In this document: positions 34,678 to 43,677 of the stretch, piece after piece
Layout: each line of letters begins with the position of its first letter
Position numbering within the stretch: position 1 is the stretch's first letter
Source: JAAZNO01 sp012798275
GTDB taxonomy: Bacteria; Chloroflexota; Anaerolineae; B4-G1; SLSP01
NCBI GenBank assembly: GCA_035347995.1
Contig: DAOPQD010000004.1
Coordinates: forward strand, 1 to 64,000
Length of the DNA stretch: 64,000 nt
Direction: 5' to 3'
Made by a program: the position numbers and the translations under genes
Notes under the pieces: model-generated
Databases searched by the model: none
The model's input: the letters and a program-made list of their open reading frames with translations, nothing else
What the model was told of the DNA's origin: nothing

Positions 34678-35766
34678 ATGGGAACAGAACGGTTAGATAA
34701 AGCCCGCATCAAAGTGATCGGCGTAGGGGGCGCTGGCTGCAACGCGGTGGATCGCATGATCCAGATCGGCATCCCCGGCGTCTCCTTCATCGCCGCCAAT
34801 ACCGACGCGCAGGCGCTGCTGCAATCCGAGGCGCCCTGCAAGATTCGCCTGGGTCCAGGATTGACCCATGGCCTGGGCGCCGGCGGCGATCCCGAAATCG
34901 GACGGCGCGCGGCGCAGGAAAGCCAGCGGCTGCTCAGCGAGGTCGTCCAGGATGCCGAGATGATCTTCATCACCGGAGGGATGGGCGGCGGGACCGGCAC
35001 CGGCGCGGCGCCCGTGATCGCCCACCTGGCGCGGGAAGCCCATGCGCTGGTCATCGGTATCGTCACCAAGCCCTTCCTGTTCGAAGGGCCGCGCCGCCTC
35101 GCCGCCGCGCAGGAAGGGATCGCCCAGCTCCAGGAAGAGGTGGACGCGCTGATCGTCGTCTCCAACGAGCGGCTCCTGGAAGTGGTGAACCATCGCCTGC
35201 CGCTGGGGATTGCTTTTCGCGTGGCGGATGAAGTCTTGCGGCAGGGGGTGCAGGGCGTCACCGAGCTGATCACCCATCCCGGCCTGATCAACCTCGACTT
35301 CGCCGATGTCAAATCTGTGATCAGCAATGCCGGGCGGACGTTGATGTCCATCGGGCACGCCGAGGGCAAAGACAAGGCGCTCGAGGCGGCCCGCGTCGCC
35401 CTCGAAAACCCGCTCATGGACATCGAGACGGTGCAGGAGGCCGAGGGGTTGCTGGTGAACTTCAGCGGCGGCGAGGACCTCACGCTGGCTGAGGTGAGCG
35501 AGGCGATGGACACCCTCGCGCAGACGGCAAAACCCGACGCCCCCATCTTTTTCGGGGTGACCATTGACCCCGAACTGCGGGGGCGTGTGCAGATCACGCT
35601 CATCGCCACGGGGTTGAAGGAGCAGAGCGCTTCCCCGACCGCCCGTCACGCCGCAGTGACGTCCGCCCGGCGACACACGCTGGCGGAGCTACTGGGCGAC
35701 TTCCATTTCGCGGAGCCCGCCGCAGCGTCGGCGTCGCTCCGACCGGAGGCGGTGCGCGTTGGCTGA
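34678..35766 (+). CDS. ftsZ: FtsZ (tubulin-like GTPase), probable paralogue
   Basis: The 362-aa product has all core FtsZ motifs: IKVIGVGGAGCNAVDRMI, GLGAGGDPEIG, the tubulin signature GGGTGTG (103-109), GIVTKPFLFEG, and a T7 loop NLDFAD (205-210) with the acidic residues needed for GTP hydrolysis. It should therefore polymerise and hydrolyse GTP. The C-terminal tail after about residue 325 is short and ends ASLRPEAVRVG; the usual conserved peptide that binds FtsA, SepF or ZipA is not recognisable. It overlaps the following 80-aa gene and lies 47 bp after mraZ. Whether the genome has another ftsZ cannot be seen here. Confidence 0.9.
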   Translation: MGTERLDKARIKVIGVGGAGCNAVDRMIQIGIPGVSFIAANTDAQALLQSEAPCKIRLGPGLTHGLGAGGDPEIGRRAAQESQRLLSEVVQDAEMIFITGGMGGGTGTGAAPVIAHLAREAHALVIGIVTKPFLFEGPRRLAAAQEGIAQLQEEVDALIVVSNERLLEVVNHRLPLGIAFRVADEVLRQGVQGVTELITHPGLINLDFADVKSVISNAGRTLMSIGHAEGKDKALEAARVALENPLMDIETVQEAEGLLVNFSGGEDLTLAEVSEAMDTLAQTAKPDAPIFFGVTIDPELRGRVQITLIATGLKEQSASPTARHAAVTSARRHTLAELLGDFHFAEPAAASASLRPEAVRVG

Positions 35767-36001
35767 GCTCGATCCCCGTCACCTCGCGGCAGTGAAACGG
35801 CAGGTCTGGGCGCAGTTCCCCGAGCTGCAGGGCGTAGAGCCGGAAATCGCCTCACGACCGGCGCCGGGAGCTGCGGGAGAGCTCCTCATCCTGACGTTTC
35901 AGCGGCAGCTGCCGTTGCCCGGAGGGGGAACGCTCAGGCGCCTGGTACGCGCGACCGTCACCCCGGAGGGGGAGATCGTCAAAATCACCTCATCCAGGTG
36001 A
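35759..36001 (+). CDS. Small protein overlapping ftsZ
   Basis: The 80-aa product starts at TTG 35759, inside the ftsZ end, with GGAGG about 9 bases upstream. It reads as an alpha-beta protein: a helical start (DPRHLAAVKRQVWAQFPEL) followed by strands (GELLILTFQRQ, GGTLRRLVRATVTPEGEIVKI). No family is recognised. The overlap suggests it is co-translated with FtsZ and may bind or regulate it. Confidence 0.55.
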   Translation: MAELDPRHLAAVKRQVWAQFPELQGVEPEIASRPAPGAAGELLILTFQRQLPLPGGGTLRRLVRATVTPEGEIVKITSSR

Positions 36002-36014
36002 AAAAGCACCGCAG

Positions 36015-36047
36015 AAAATAGAACCCGTCCCCACGTGCGACGGTGCG
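36015..36047. repeat. 33-bp dispersed repeat, copy 2
   Basis: Same element as 13584-13616, starting GAAAATAGAACCCGTC. It lies in the 92-bp gap between the 80-aa gene and the C39-domain gene. Confidence 0.6.
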
Positions 36048-36093
36048 AACGTGTGAACGTCAATGATTCGCTGATTTGCTGAGGAGCAAAACC

Positions 36094-38727
36094 ATGACGC
36101 AGATTGCCGCGCCTCACTTGCAACGGACTTACCGCGCAACTGGTCCGGTCGCACGACCGGCCGGCGCAGCGGCCAAAACCCCGGCTATTCCTCCAAAACT
36201 GGGCCTGGAGGTGCTGGAGGCCACTCCCGACCTGCCGAAGCTCCTCGCCGCCCGCCCCACGCTCCTCAAATTCTCCGCCGCCTGGGAGGCCGCCAGAAAC
36301 GTCCCCGCCGGGACGCTGGTGATCGGCCTGGTCCCCCACATGGGGCCCGATCCGCAATCGCAGCGCCGCCAGGGACTCAGTCCCGAGCAGGCCGCCGTGC
36401 AATTCGTCGCGGCGCAGCGCCCACTCTATCAGGCGCATCCCTACATCCCCTATTGGGAAGGCCCCGCCGAGACAGTCTGGAGCGCCGCCGACGCCATGCG
36501 CTGGTATGCGGAATTCGAGATCGCCCGCATGGCCCTGATGCAGACGTTGGGATTCAAATGCGTCATCGGCAACTTCGCGGCGGGGACGCCGGCGCTGCCA
36601 GTGTGGGGCGCCTTCCTGCCCGCCATCGCAGCCGGCATGCGCCAGGCGGCGCTGCTCGGCGTGCGCGAGTATTGCTGGCCCCAAAGCTGGCAACTGACCG
36701 GCAAATATCAGATGGCACCGGACGCGGAGGGGACCGAGGGCTGGAGCACGCTGCGCTATCGGCAGGCCTATCAGCAATACCTGCTCCCCAACGGGCTGCA
36801 GCTGCCCCTCGTCATCACCGCCTCTAGCCTCGAGCCAGGGAACGACACCGTCCTGCCCCTGCTGCTCGCGGAAGACCCGCCAACCGGGGAATACGATCCC
36901 ACGACTTTTTTCGCCCGGCAACTGGCCTGGTATGAGGCCGAATTGAACGCCGACGCCTACGTCGTCGGGATGGTGTTCTCGGCCAGGAGACGCTCCCGCA
37001 CACGCCCCACAGGCAAGGAACTCACGAGCGACACGCCGGCGGACGCCCCCTCGTCGCCGCGCGTTGAGCCCCATGCCGACGCGGGGACAGAGCCTCAGCC
37101 CGACTACGTGCCGCCGCGGATCCCTTACCGCCGCACCTACGTCCTGCTGCCGCCACTCGCCGACACCGTCGCGTGCGCCGAGTGGCGGATGGCGGCCGCG
37201 ATCGGCTCCACGATGAACCTGCGCACCGTGGGGCATTCCGCCGATGACGCCGGCGTCGGCCCCAAAGAACGGGAAATCATCGCCGTGAACCCCCAGGCCT
37301 GGAGCGACGATCTGGAAGCGTGGTATGAACAGCACTATCCCGGCGTCACCTTTCGCACCATCGAGACGTCCAGCCCGTGGGAAATGGGCGTGAGGCTCAT
37401 GCCGCCCCTCGAAGACGACATCGCCCTGGCGCAGACCGATCCGCGCTGGGCCGATTACAACTTCGGCGAATCGCCGCTGGATTCCGAGACCATCGGGCAG
37501 TACGGCTGCTTCCTCACCGGCCTGGCGATCATCCTCCGCAAGCACCTGCAGCGAGACGTCATCCCGCCCTTGCTCGACAGGCTCCTCGTCGCCGCCCGCG
37601 CCGCCTACGTTCAGGACAACCTCCTGATGTGGCAGCAAACGATCCCGCTGTTCCCCTGCTTCGACCAGAGCATCAAGGACAATGTCCAACGCACGGCGGG
37701 CCAGCTCGCAGATTTGCTCCGGGAAGGCTGGGAGGTCATCCTGCGGCGCGCAGACGGCGCGCACTTCGTTTATCTGGAAAAAGTGGAGGGCGAGACCCTG
37801 CACATCATTGACACATGGGACGGTCGCCGCAAGAAGAAGACCGCCGCAGATTTCCGAGGCCTTCGAGCCGCCCGCCTGCGCCAGGGGCCGCCGTCCCAGC
37901 TGACTTTCCCGGAGCGCGCGGACCTCAGCAGCGCGCCGCCCCGCGCCCCCTATCACCGCACCTACGTGCTGCTCCCGCAGGCGCAGAATCCCGTGGAACA
38001 GGTCGCCTGGCGCATCGCCGCCGCCATCGGCGCCACCGACCGGCGTTACACGGTGGGGCATTCCGCGGATGACGCGGGAGTCGGCCCCCAAGAGCGCGAG
38101 ATCCTCGCCGTCAATCCGGAAACGTGGGGCAGCGATCTGCAGGCCTGGTACGATCGGCATTATCCCAACGCGCAGTATCGCGCGATCGAGACCGACAGCC
38201 CCTGGGAGATGGCGGTGCAGCTCATGCCGCCCCTGGAGGGCGACATCGCCCTGGCGCAAAAAGATCCTCGCTGGGCCGCGTATGATTTCGGCGCAGAGCC
38301 GGACCCGCCCTCCAGCCAGGAGACCCTCGGACGCTACGGCTGTTTCCTCACCGGCTTTGCCATCATCCTGCGCAAGATTTACGGGCGGGAGGTGACGCCG
38401 CCGCTGCTCGACAAGCTGCTCGTCGCGGCGGGAACGGGCTACGTGAACGACAACTTCATGGCGTGGGAGACCGCCGTGCCGCTCTTCCCGGCCTTCAATG
38501 GGCAGTTGAAAGACGCCCTCGGCCGTTCAGCGCGCGAGTTGCAGCGCCTGCTGGAAGACGGTTGGGAGATCATCCTGCGGCGGGCCGACGGGGGACATTT
38601 CGTCTATCTGGAGCGCGTCGAGGACGACACGTTGCACATCATTGACACGTGGGACGGCAAGCGCAAAGCGCACGCGGCGAGCGCTTACCGCGGCGTCCGC
38701 GCGGCGCACGTCAGAGCGCACCGCTGA
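36094..38727 (+). CDS. TIM-barrel glycosidase-like protein with two C39-like cysteine protease domains
   Basis: The 877-aa product starts at ATG 36094 (GAGGAG 7 bases upstream). Residues about 40-310 resemble a glycosidase-like barrel seen in Chloroflexota C39/LysM proteins (PYIPYWEGPAETVW, MRWYAEFEIARMAL, FKCVIGNFAAGTPALPVWG, ALLGVREYCWP). Two tandem units of about 278 residues follow, each with a C39-like papain-fold domain: ALAQTDPRWADYNFG, Cys in YGCFLTG (C472 and C750), His in GAHFVYLE/GGHFVYLE (H557 and H835) and Asp in HIIDTWDG (D573 in the first). No signal peptide is visible. It closes the cassette on the plus strand and is convergent with sufD. Confidence 0.7.
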   Translation: MTQIAAPHLQRTYRATGPVARPAGAAAKTPAIPPKLGLEVLEATPDLPKLLAARPTLLKFSAAWEAARNVPAGTLVIGLVPHMGPDPQSQRRQGLSPEQAAVQFVAAQRPLYQAHPYIPYWEGPAETVWSAADAMRWYAEFEIARMALMQTLGFKCVIGNFAAGTPALPVWGAFLPAIAAGMRQAALLGVREYCWPQSWQLTGKYQMAPDAEGTEGWSTLRYRQAYQQYLLPNGLQLPLVITASSLEPGNDTVLPLLLAEDPPTGEYDPTTFFARQLAWYEAELNADAYVVGMVFSARRRSRTRPTGKELTSDTPADAPSSPRVEPHADAGTEPQPDYVPPRIPYRRTYVLLPPLADTVACAEWRMAAAIGSTMNLRTVGHSADDAGVGPKEREIIAVNPQAWSDDLEAWYEQHYPGVTFRTIETSSPWEMGVRLMPPLEDDIALAQTDPRWADYNFGESPLDSETIGQYGCFLTGLAIILRKHLQRDVIPPLLDRLLVAARAAYVQDNLLMWQQTIPLFPCFDQSIKDNVQRTAGQLADLLREGWEVILRRADGAHFVYLEKVEGETLHIIDTWDGRRKKKTAADFRGLRAARLRQGPPSQLTFPERADLSSAPPRAPYHRTYVLLPQAQNPVEQVAWRIAAAIGATDRRYTVGHSADDAGVGPQEREILAVNPETWGSDLQAWYDRHYPNAQYRAIETDSPWEMAVQLMPPLEGDIALAQKDPRWAAYDFGAEPDPPSSQETLGRYGCFLTGFAIILRKIYGREVTPPLLDKLLVAAGTGYVNDNFMAWETAVPLFPAFNGQLKDALGRSARELQRLLEDGWEIILRRADGGHFVYLERVEDDTLHIIDTWDGKRKAHAASAYRGVRAAHVRAHR

Positions 38728-38749
38728 GTCCTCGTGAGGCTCCCGGTTT

Positions 38750-40150
38750 TCACTGCGGGAGGGTCCGGAAGCGCTGCGCGATCTCCGCGTCGAGCCCCTC
38801 CCGCATACACGCCAGTGGCACCCGTTCGATGATGGGACGCAGGAAGCCTTGCACCAGCAATTGCTCCGCGTCGGGGCGGGCAATGCCGCGCGCTTGTAAA
38901 TAGAAGAGCTGTTCCTCGTCCAGCCGCGAGACCGTGGCTCCATGACTGCACTGCACGTCGTTGGCCGCGATCTCCAGCCCCGGAATGGCGTGCGCTCGCC
39001 CTTCCCCCAAGAGCAGGTTGTGGTTGGCCTGATACCCCTGAGTTCCCTGCGCGCCCGGCTCCACCCGGATCATGCCGTAGAAGACCGTCTTTGCCTGATC
39101 GCGCAACACATTGCGGAACAGCAAATCACTGAAGGTGTGAGGCGCGCCGTGCAGCTGATACGTGCTCTGATCAACAAATTGCTCGCCCATGGCAAAGGTG
39201 AAGCCCTGCATCAGGCCGCGCGCGCCGGGAGCCAGCAAATCGGTGCGCAAAAAGTCCTTCGTCATCGAGCCGCCCAGGGCGATATTCACCCACAGCAGAT
39301 TGGCGTCCCGCGCCACGCGCGCGTTCTGCACGCTGACGCTGTAACGCTGCTCGCCCCAGTGTTGGAGGCTCACGTAGCGCACCCACGCCCCTTCTTCGGC
39401 GTAGATTTCGACGACCTCGGCGTTGAGCTCCGGCAGGAATTCCCGCGAGCGACGATCCTGAATCAACGTGAGCCGCGCCCCCTTCTCAACCACAATGAGG
39501 GTGTGATGGATGCCGGTGCTGCCCTGGTCGTCATAGCCCACCATCGCCTGGAGGGGCCGGAGCGGACGCGCTCCTGCCGGCACGTAGACAAAAGTGCCGC
39601 CGTGCCAGAGCGCCGCGTTCAACGCGGTGAATTTGTTGAAGTCGGGACGCGCCGTCATTCCCTGCATCCAATACCGCCGGATCAGGTTCTCGTGCGTGTG
39701 CAGCGCCGCGTGCAGGTCGGTCAACACGACGCCCTGTTTGGCAGCGTGAGCCTCGAGGTCCTGATACGCCATCGCGCCGTTCTGATGCACCACAATTCCC
39801 GACGCCTGGGTTTGCGGCGCCAACGGGGAGAGCCAACACGCCGGCAGAGCGCGCAACGCCTGCACCGGGTTCGGCGCGATCGCCAGACGCCGTTCCGCGA
39901 GGGGATAGCGCGTCAGCGGCAGCCGTCGCCAGGCTTCCTCCCTGGCATGAGGCCAGTCCAGCCGCTCATACAGCGTCCAGGCTTCCCGCCGCGCCGCGCG
40001 CATCCATTCCGGCTCGTCGTAGTAATCGCTGACCGCCTCCACCGCCGCGGCGTTGACGTCGAGCGTCAACATTTCCCCGCGCGCCACACCGCCGTTGCCG
40101 TTTCCACCGGCCCCCTTGCCCCGCTGATCTACCGACTCGCCCATGCTCAT
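38750..40150 (-). CDS. sufD: Fe-S cluster assembly protein SufD
   Basis: The 466-aa product matches SufD: a divergent N-terminal helical part, then GTFVYVPAGARPLRPLQAMV, HHTLIVVEKGARLTLIQDRRS, ANDVQCSHGATVSRLDEEQL and QGFLRPIIERVP at the end. SufD joins SufB and SufC in the scaffold that builds Fe-S clusters. The start ATG overlaps the sufB stop (ATGA), so it is translationally coupled as the last gene of sufCBD. No SufS or SufU is encoded in the window. Confidence 0.93.
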   Translation of the reverse strand: MSMGESVDQRGKGAGGNGNGGVARGEMLTLDVNAAAVEAVSDYYDEPEWMRAARREAWTLYERLDWPHAREEAWRRLPLTRYPLAERRLAIAPNPVQALRALPACWLSPLAPQTQASGIVVHQNGAMAYQDLEAHAAKQGVVLTDLHAALHTHENLIRRYWMQGMTARPDFNKFTALNAALWHGGTFVYVPAGARPLRPLQAMVGYDDQGSTGIHHTLIVVEKGARLTLIQDRRSREFLPELNAEVVEIYAEEGAWVRYVSLQHWGEQRYSVSVQNARVARDANLLWVNIALGGSMTKDFLRTDLLAPGARGLMQGFTFAMGEQFVDQSTYQLHGAPHTFSDLLFRNVLRDQAKTVFYGMIRVEPGAQGTQGYQANHNLLLGEGRAHAIPGLEIAANDVQCSHGATVSRLDEEQLFYLQARGIARPDAEQLLVQGFLRPIIERVPLACMREGLDAEIAQRFRTLPQ

Positions 40151-43100
40151 CCCACCGTGCCTTCCATCTGCAGCGCAATCAGCCGGTTCAATTCCACCGC
40201 ATATTCCATCGGCAATTCTTTGACAAAGGGCTCCAGAAAACCGTTGACGATCATCGCCGAGGCTTCCTTCTCGCTCAGGCCCCGGCTCATCAGGTAGAAG
40301 AGCTGGTCCTCGCTGATCTTGCTCACCGTCGCCTCGTGCTCAATCTGCGCCTCGTCCTCGCTCACGTCAATGTAGGGGTAGGTGTCGGAGCGGGATTCGG
40401 GGTCGAGCAGCAGCGCATCGCAGGTGACCTTCGACTGCGCGCCGATCGCGCCGGGGACGACACGCACCAGCCCCCGGAAGCCGGAGCGTCCCAGGCCCTT
40501 GCTGATGGACTTGGAGGTGATGAGGGACGTGGTGTGCGGCGCCAGGTGAATCGCCTTCGCGCCGGCGTCGTAGTGCTGCCCGTCGCCGGCGAAAGCGATG
40601 GAGAGCACCTCACCCCGCGCGCGCGGCCCGCGCAACACCACAGCCGGGTACTTCATCGTGATGCCACTGTTGTGCACAATAATTCCATTAGCCACAAAAT
40701 TGTGCGCCCCGGAAATTTCCAAATCCCACGTATCCTCAGTACCGCAAGCTTCAATCGCCGTGACACGTCGGAAATACACCGCATGATCAGATTTGTGTTC
40801 ACCAAAATAAAGAAAATAATGCGTATACTCTTTTTCTTCTATTCCTAATGGCTTCTTCTCGCGTCTAGTCCACCGACTGATCTTGCGTGCATCCAGCCCA
40901 CAAGATAGCGCAAGTTGTTTTACTTCCTCAAGTAATACTTGATTGACACTAGTAATGGAAATATTCTTGTGATTCTCACGTCGATAGCCATCAGCATCTA
41001 TGTATCCCTGAATAAATGCAAATCGTTGTGACCGTGGCAGTGTATAAATCCATCTCGGGATACGCTTTTCAGATGCAGTACCCTCAAATCCCAGATATTT
41101 GAACCAATCACATAATTGAACAGAATTGATGCGAATTACACTACCACGAATTGTATAATCAACACCAAATAAGTTTTTCAACACTTGCAACAATCGCGGA
41201 TGTGCTTTATCTGCAGGAGGAACAGCGAAATAAACGCGTTCAGTATCCATGTAGCCATCGCCAATATAAATACCCAAAAGCCATAATAAATCTTCGGAAC
41301 TAACAGGGGGAAAATTCAATTTTTTTACGCCACGCTGAGATGTGAAACCAAAATGCCGTTCGACGCCATCATCCGGCAAATCACCAGAGATAGCGATCCA
41401 ATCATTCACCTGCAGCTGATCCAGGCGCTTCCAGGTAAGAGCAAAAGTATTTCGCTCCGAAGTAAGCGTTAAAAACGGGTGATTGGCTGTGGCCCGTAAT
41501 GTGCGGTAATTCTCTGTCTGAAGTCGGAAAACCAGCTGTGGACCGTTACATTTCTTCGCTACTACAGGATAACGTCCCCATTCCAGATCGGCATTTACAG
41601 CATAAACCCATTCGCCAGGTTCCACTTCTGAAATAGGTTTGACGCCACCGGCCAATAGCACCATCGCATCACCTGTGAGACAACCGAGATTGCCGTCCAC
41701 CCAGGTCATCGAGCCCTCTTCTTCCACCACGGCGCGTTGGGTGACGAGGTTGTAGACGTTGCGCGACCAGTTTTGAATGGTGGTGTACCGCGCGTGCGCG
41801 CCTTTCTTCACAAAGATCTCGATCACGCCAGTGTGCAAGGCCCAGGTGCTGTATTGAGGTGCCGTGCAGTTGTGCGAGACGACACCTTCACAGACATAAG
41901 ATTCGTCTTGCTCTACTGAAAAATTGTAGACTTCCGTCTCCATTTCTTCAACACTGACGCTGCGGATAGGGACGTAAAGATAATTCTCGTCTATATGAAA
42001 GGGTGAGCCGCCCCATTGTCCTGCGGGAGCCGCCTGGCCCACGAATGCCCCAAACACCGCATTGTAAGGTGACGCTATCACAATCGTATACATCGGCTGC
42101 CGGGGAGGACGACGTTGGGAAAAATTCACCGAAGCAGCTATTCCTAGTCGCAGCAAGGCATCCCGAAAAGCATACGCGATATTTCGAGATATCGAGCTGA
42201 AACGGAACATGTTCTTGTGCGCATCGTAGCTGCCGTCGCCGCGCCACAGACCACCGACAAAGGCTTTCAACAATTCGGGTTCAGCATCCAGAACCCAATC
42301 CGGCACATGTTTATCCGCAATGGTCGAGCCAAATTCGTAGGCAAAAGCACGCGCTAGCTCTGTGGAACACAGGACCAACGTGCGCCCCCCCTGATACTCG
42401 GCGTTAGTAAGCGGTGATTTTTGCCCATACCGCGTAAGCAAGGCTTCCGCGTCCGCCAAATATTCGGTTTCTTGCGCGCTGAAGGATAGCGTCAGGTAGT
42501 GTTCGTTGCTGATATGCCCTTCAGCGAAATAATAGCCCAGTAAGCGATAGAAATCTGGCTCTTGCGGGAAAATCACCTGGCGCGGGATCGGATCACGCGC
42601 GCCCTGTGGTCGCACGGTGACCATAACGGCCGGCGCAGCCTGGCGCTGTACCGGCTTGCGCACAGGGATTACCACGTAATCGCCTACAGCCACCTCAGCG
42701 GCCGGCAGCCATTGCGGCTCAAAGACCTTGTTGCGTTCACGGCGGCGTTGTCGCTTTACAACCAGGAGAGGATGTTCTTCCGTCACCCGCAGCGCTTGAC
42801 TGCTGTCGCCATAATAACGCAGCGTATAAATCTTACCGCTATAGGGGCGTCGCATGGTGTGATAAACACTCCGCCACCGGCCCTGGTGTGTCAAAACCTG
42901 ATCGGCGGGCCTGATTTCTTCGATGTTTTTCTCGCCCTGCGACGTTCGTACACGGGCACCGGCCAGAAAGCACCCTTCAATATAATGTACACTGCTGCCC
43001 TCATCGGCAATTATGATTGTGCGCTCGAATTGCCCCAGGTTCTGCGCGTTGATGCGAAAATATGCCTGCAAAGGGATTTCCACATTCACCCCCTGCGGCA

Positions 43101-43674
43101 CGTAGACGAAGCTCCCTCCCGACCAGAAAGCGCTGTTCAACGCCGCAAACTTGTTGTCGCCGATAGGCACGACGGTGCTGATGTGCTCGCGCACCAGGTC
43201 GGGATACTCGCGGACGGCGGTATCCATGTCCACAAAGATGATGCCGTGCTGCTCCCATTCCGCCTTGAGCGAGCTGTACACGGCCTCGGAATCCATCTGC
43301 GTCTCCACGCCGGCCAGGTAACGGCGCTCCGCCTCGGGAATGCCCAGTCGCTCGAAGGTGTCCTTGATGGCGCCGGGGACTTCCTCCCAGGTGCGCGCTT
43401 TGCGCTCGGTGGACCGCATGAAATAATAGAATTCCTCGAAATTCAGGAGCCCGAGGTCCGCCCCCCACGTCGGCATGGGCAGCTTCATGAAAGTGTCCAG
43501 CGCTTTGAGGCGAAAATCCAGCATCCATTGAGGCTCACCCTTGACCGCCGAAATTTCGCGCACGATGTCCTCGCCTAGCCCGCGTCGGGTCTGATAGGCG
43601 TAATCAATCTCGGTGGCAAAATCCCCCTGAGCCTGATCCTTGAGCTGTCGCAGATCGTCGTACTCGTTCGCCAT
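40147..43674 (-). CDS. sufB: Fe-S cluster assembly protein SufB containing two inteins
   Basis: The 1175-aa precursor is interrupted by two in-frame inteins (residues 235-602 and 665-1002). Removing both leaves a normal 469-aa SufB: MANEYDDLRQ..., NKFAALNSAFWSGGSFVYVP, the join YIEG-CTAPQYSTW, the join DGNLG-SGITMKYPAVV, and the end EDEAQIEHEATVSKISEDQL with FLEPFVKELPMEYAVELNRL. SufB is the scaffold on which the cluster is built with SufC and SufD. Both inteins must be spliced to make active SufB. The gene starts 3 bases after sufC. Confidence 0.95.
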   Translation of the reverse strand: MANEYDDLRQLKDQAQGDFATEIDYAYQTRRGLGEDIVREISAVKGEPQWMLDFRLKALDTFMKLPMPTWGADLGLLNFEEFYYFMRSTERKARTWEEVPGAIKDTFERLGIPEAERRYLAGVETQMDSEAVYSSLKAEWEQHGIIFVDMDTAVREYPDLVREHISTVVPIGDNKFAALNSAFWSGGSFVYVPQGVNVEIPLQAYFRINAQNLGQFERTIIIADEGSSVHYIEGCFLAGARVRTSQGEKNIEEIRPADQVLTHQGRWRSVYHTMRRPYSGKIYTLRYYGDSSQALRVTEEHPLLVVKRQRRRERNKVFEPQWLPAAEVAVGDYVVIPVRKPVQRQAAPAVMVTVRPQGARDPIPRQVIFPQEPDFYRLLGYYFAEGHISNEHYLTLSFSAQETEYLADAEALLTRYGQKSPLTNAEYQGGRTLVLCSTELARAFAYEFGSTIADKHVPDWVLDAEPELLKAFVGGLWRGDGSYDAHKNMFRFSSISRNIAYAFRDALLRLGIAASVNFSQRRPPRQPMYTIVIASPYNAVFGAFVGQAAPAGQWGGSPFHIDENYLYVPIRSVSVEEMETEVYNFSVEQDESYVCEGVVSHNCTAPQYSTWALHTGVIEIFVKKGAHARYTTIQNWSRNVYNLVTQRAVVEEEGSMTWVDGNLGCLTGDAMVLLAGGVKPISEVEPGEWVYAVNADLEWGRYPVVAKKCNGPQLVFRLQTENYRTLRATANHPFLTLTSERNTFALTWKRLDQLQVNDWIAISGDLPDDGVERHFGFTSQRGVKKLNFPPVSSEDLLWLLGIYIGDGYMDTERVYFAVPPADKAHPRLLQVLKNLFGVDYTIRGSVIRINSVQLCDWFKYLGFEGTASEKRIPRWIYTLPRSQRFAFIQGYIDADGYRRENHKNISITSVNQVLLEEVKQLALSCGLDARKISRWTRREKKPLGIEEKEYTHYFLYFGEHKSDHAVYFRRVTAIEACGTEDTWDLEISGAHNFVANGIIVHNSGITMKYPAVVLRGPRARGEVLSIAFAGDGQHYDAGAKAIHLAPHTTSLITSKSISKGLGRSGFRGLVRVVPGAIGAQSKVTCDALLLDPESRSDTYPYIDVSEDEAQIEHEATVSKISEDQLFYLMSRGLSEKEASAMIVNGFLEPFVKELPMEYAVELNRLIALQMEGTVG
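40669..41682 (-). mobile_element. Intein 2 in SufB (338 aa), LAGLIDADG type
   Basis: Residues 665-1002 start with Cys (CLTGDAMVLLAGG) and end NGIIVHN before Ser1003 of the C-extein. Block B is TANHPF. The two dodecapeptide motifs of a LAGLIDADG homing endonuclease are LLWLLGIYIGDGYM and FIQGYIDADGYR, with the acidic residues kept. The stretch is clearly more AT-rich than the extein, which suggests recent arrival. Confidence 0.93.
41869..42972 (-). mobile_element. Intein 1 in SufB (368 aa), LAGLIDADG type
   Basis: Residues 235-602 begin CFLAGARVRTSQGEKNIEEI and end EGVVSHN before Cys603 of CTAPQYS. Block B is TEEHPLL. LAGLIDADG motifs are RLLGYYFAEGHI and FVGGLWRGDGSYD, so the endonuclease looks intact. 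The insertion point just before CTAP seems to be the site used by the mycobacterial SufB intein, as I recall it. Confidence 0.93.
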
Positions 43675-43677
43675 TGC

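Noticed and set aside
35899..38259. A 786-aa minus-strand open frame opposite the TIM-barrel/C39 gene
   Set aside because: The plus strand carries clear protease motifs and a good ribosome site; the minus frame has no recognisable domain.
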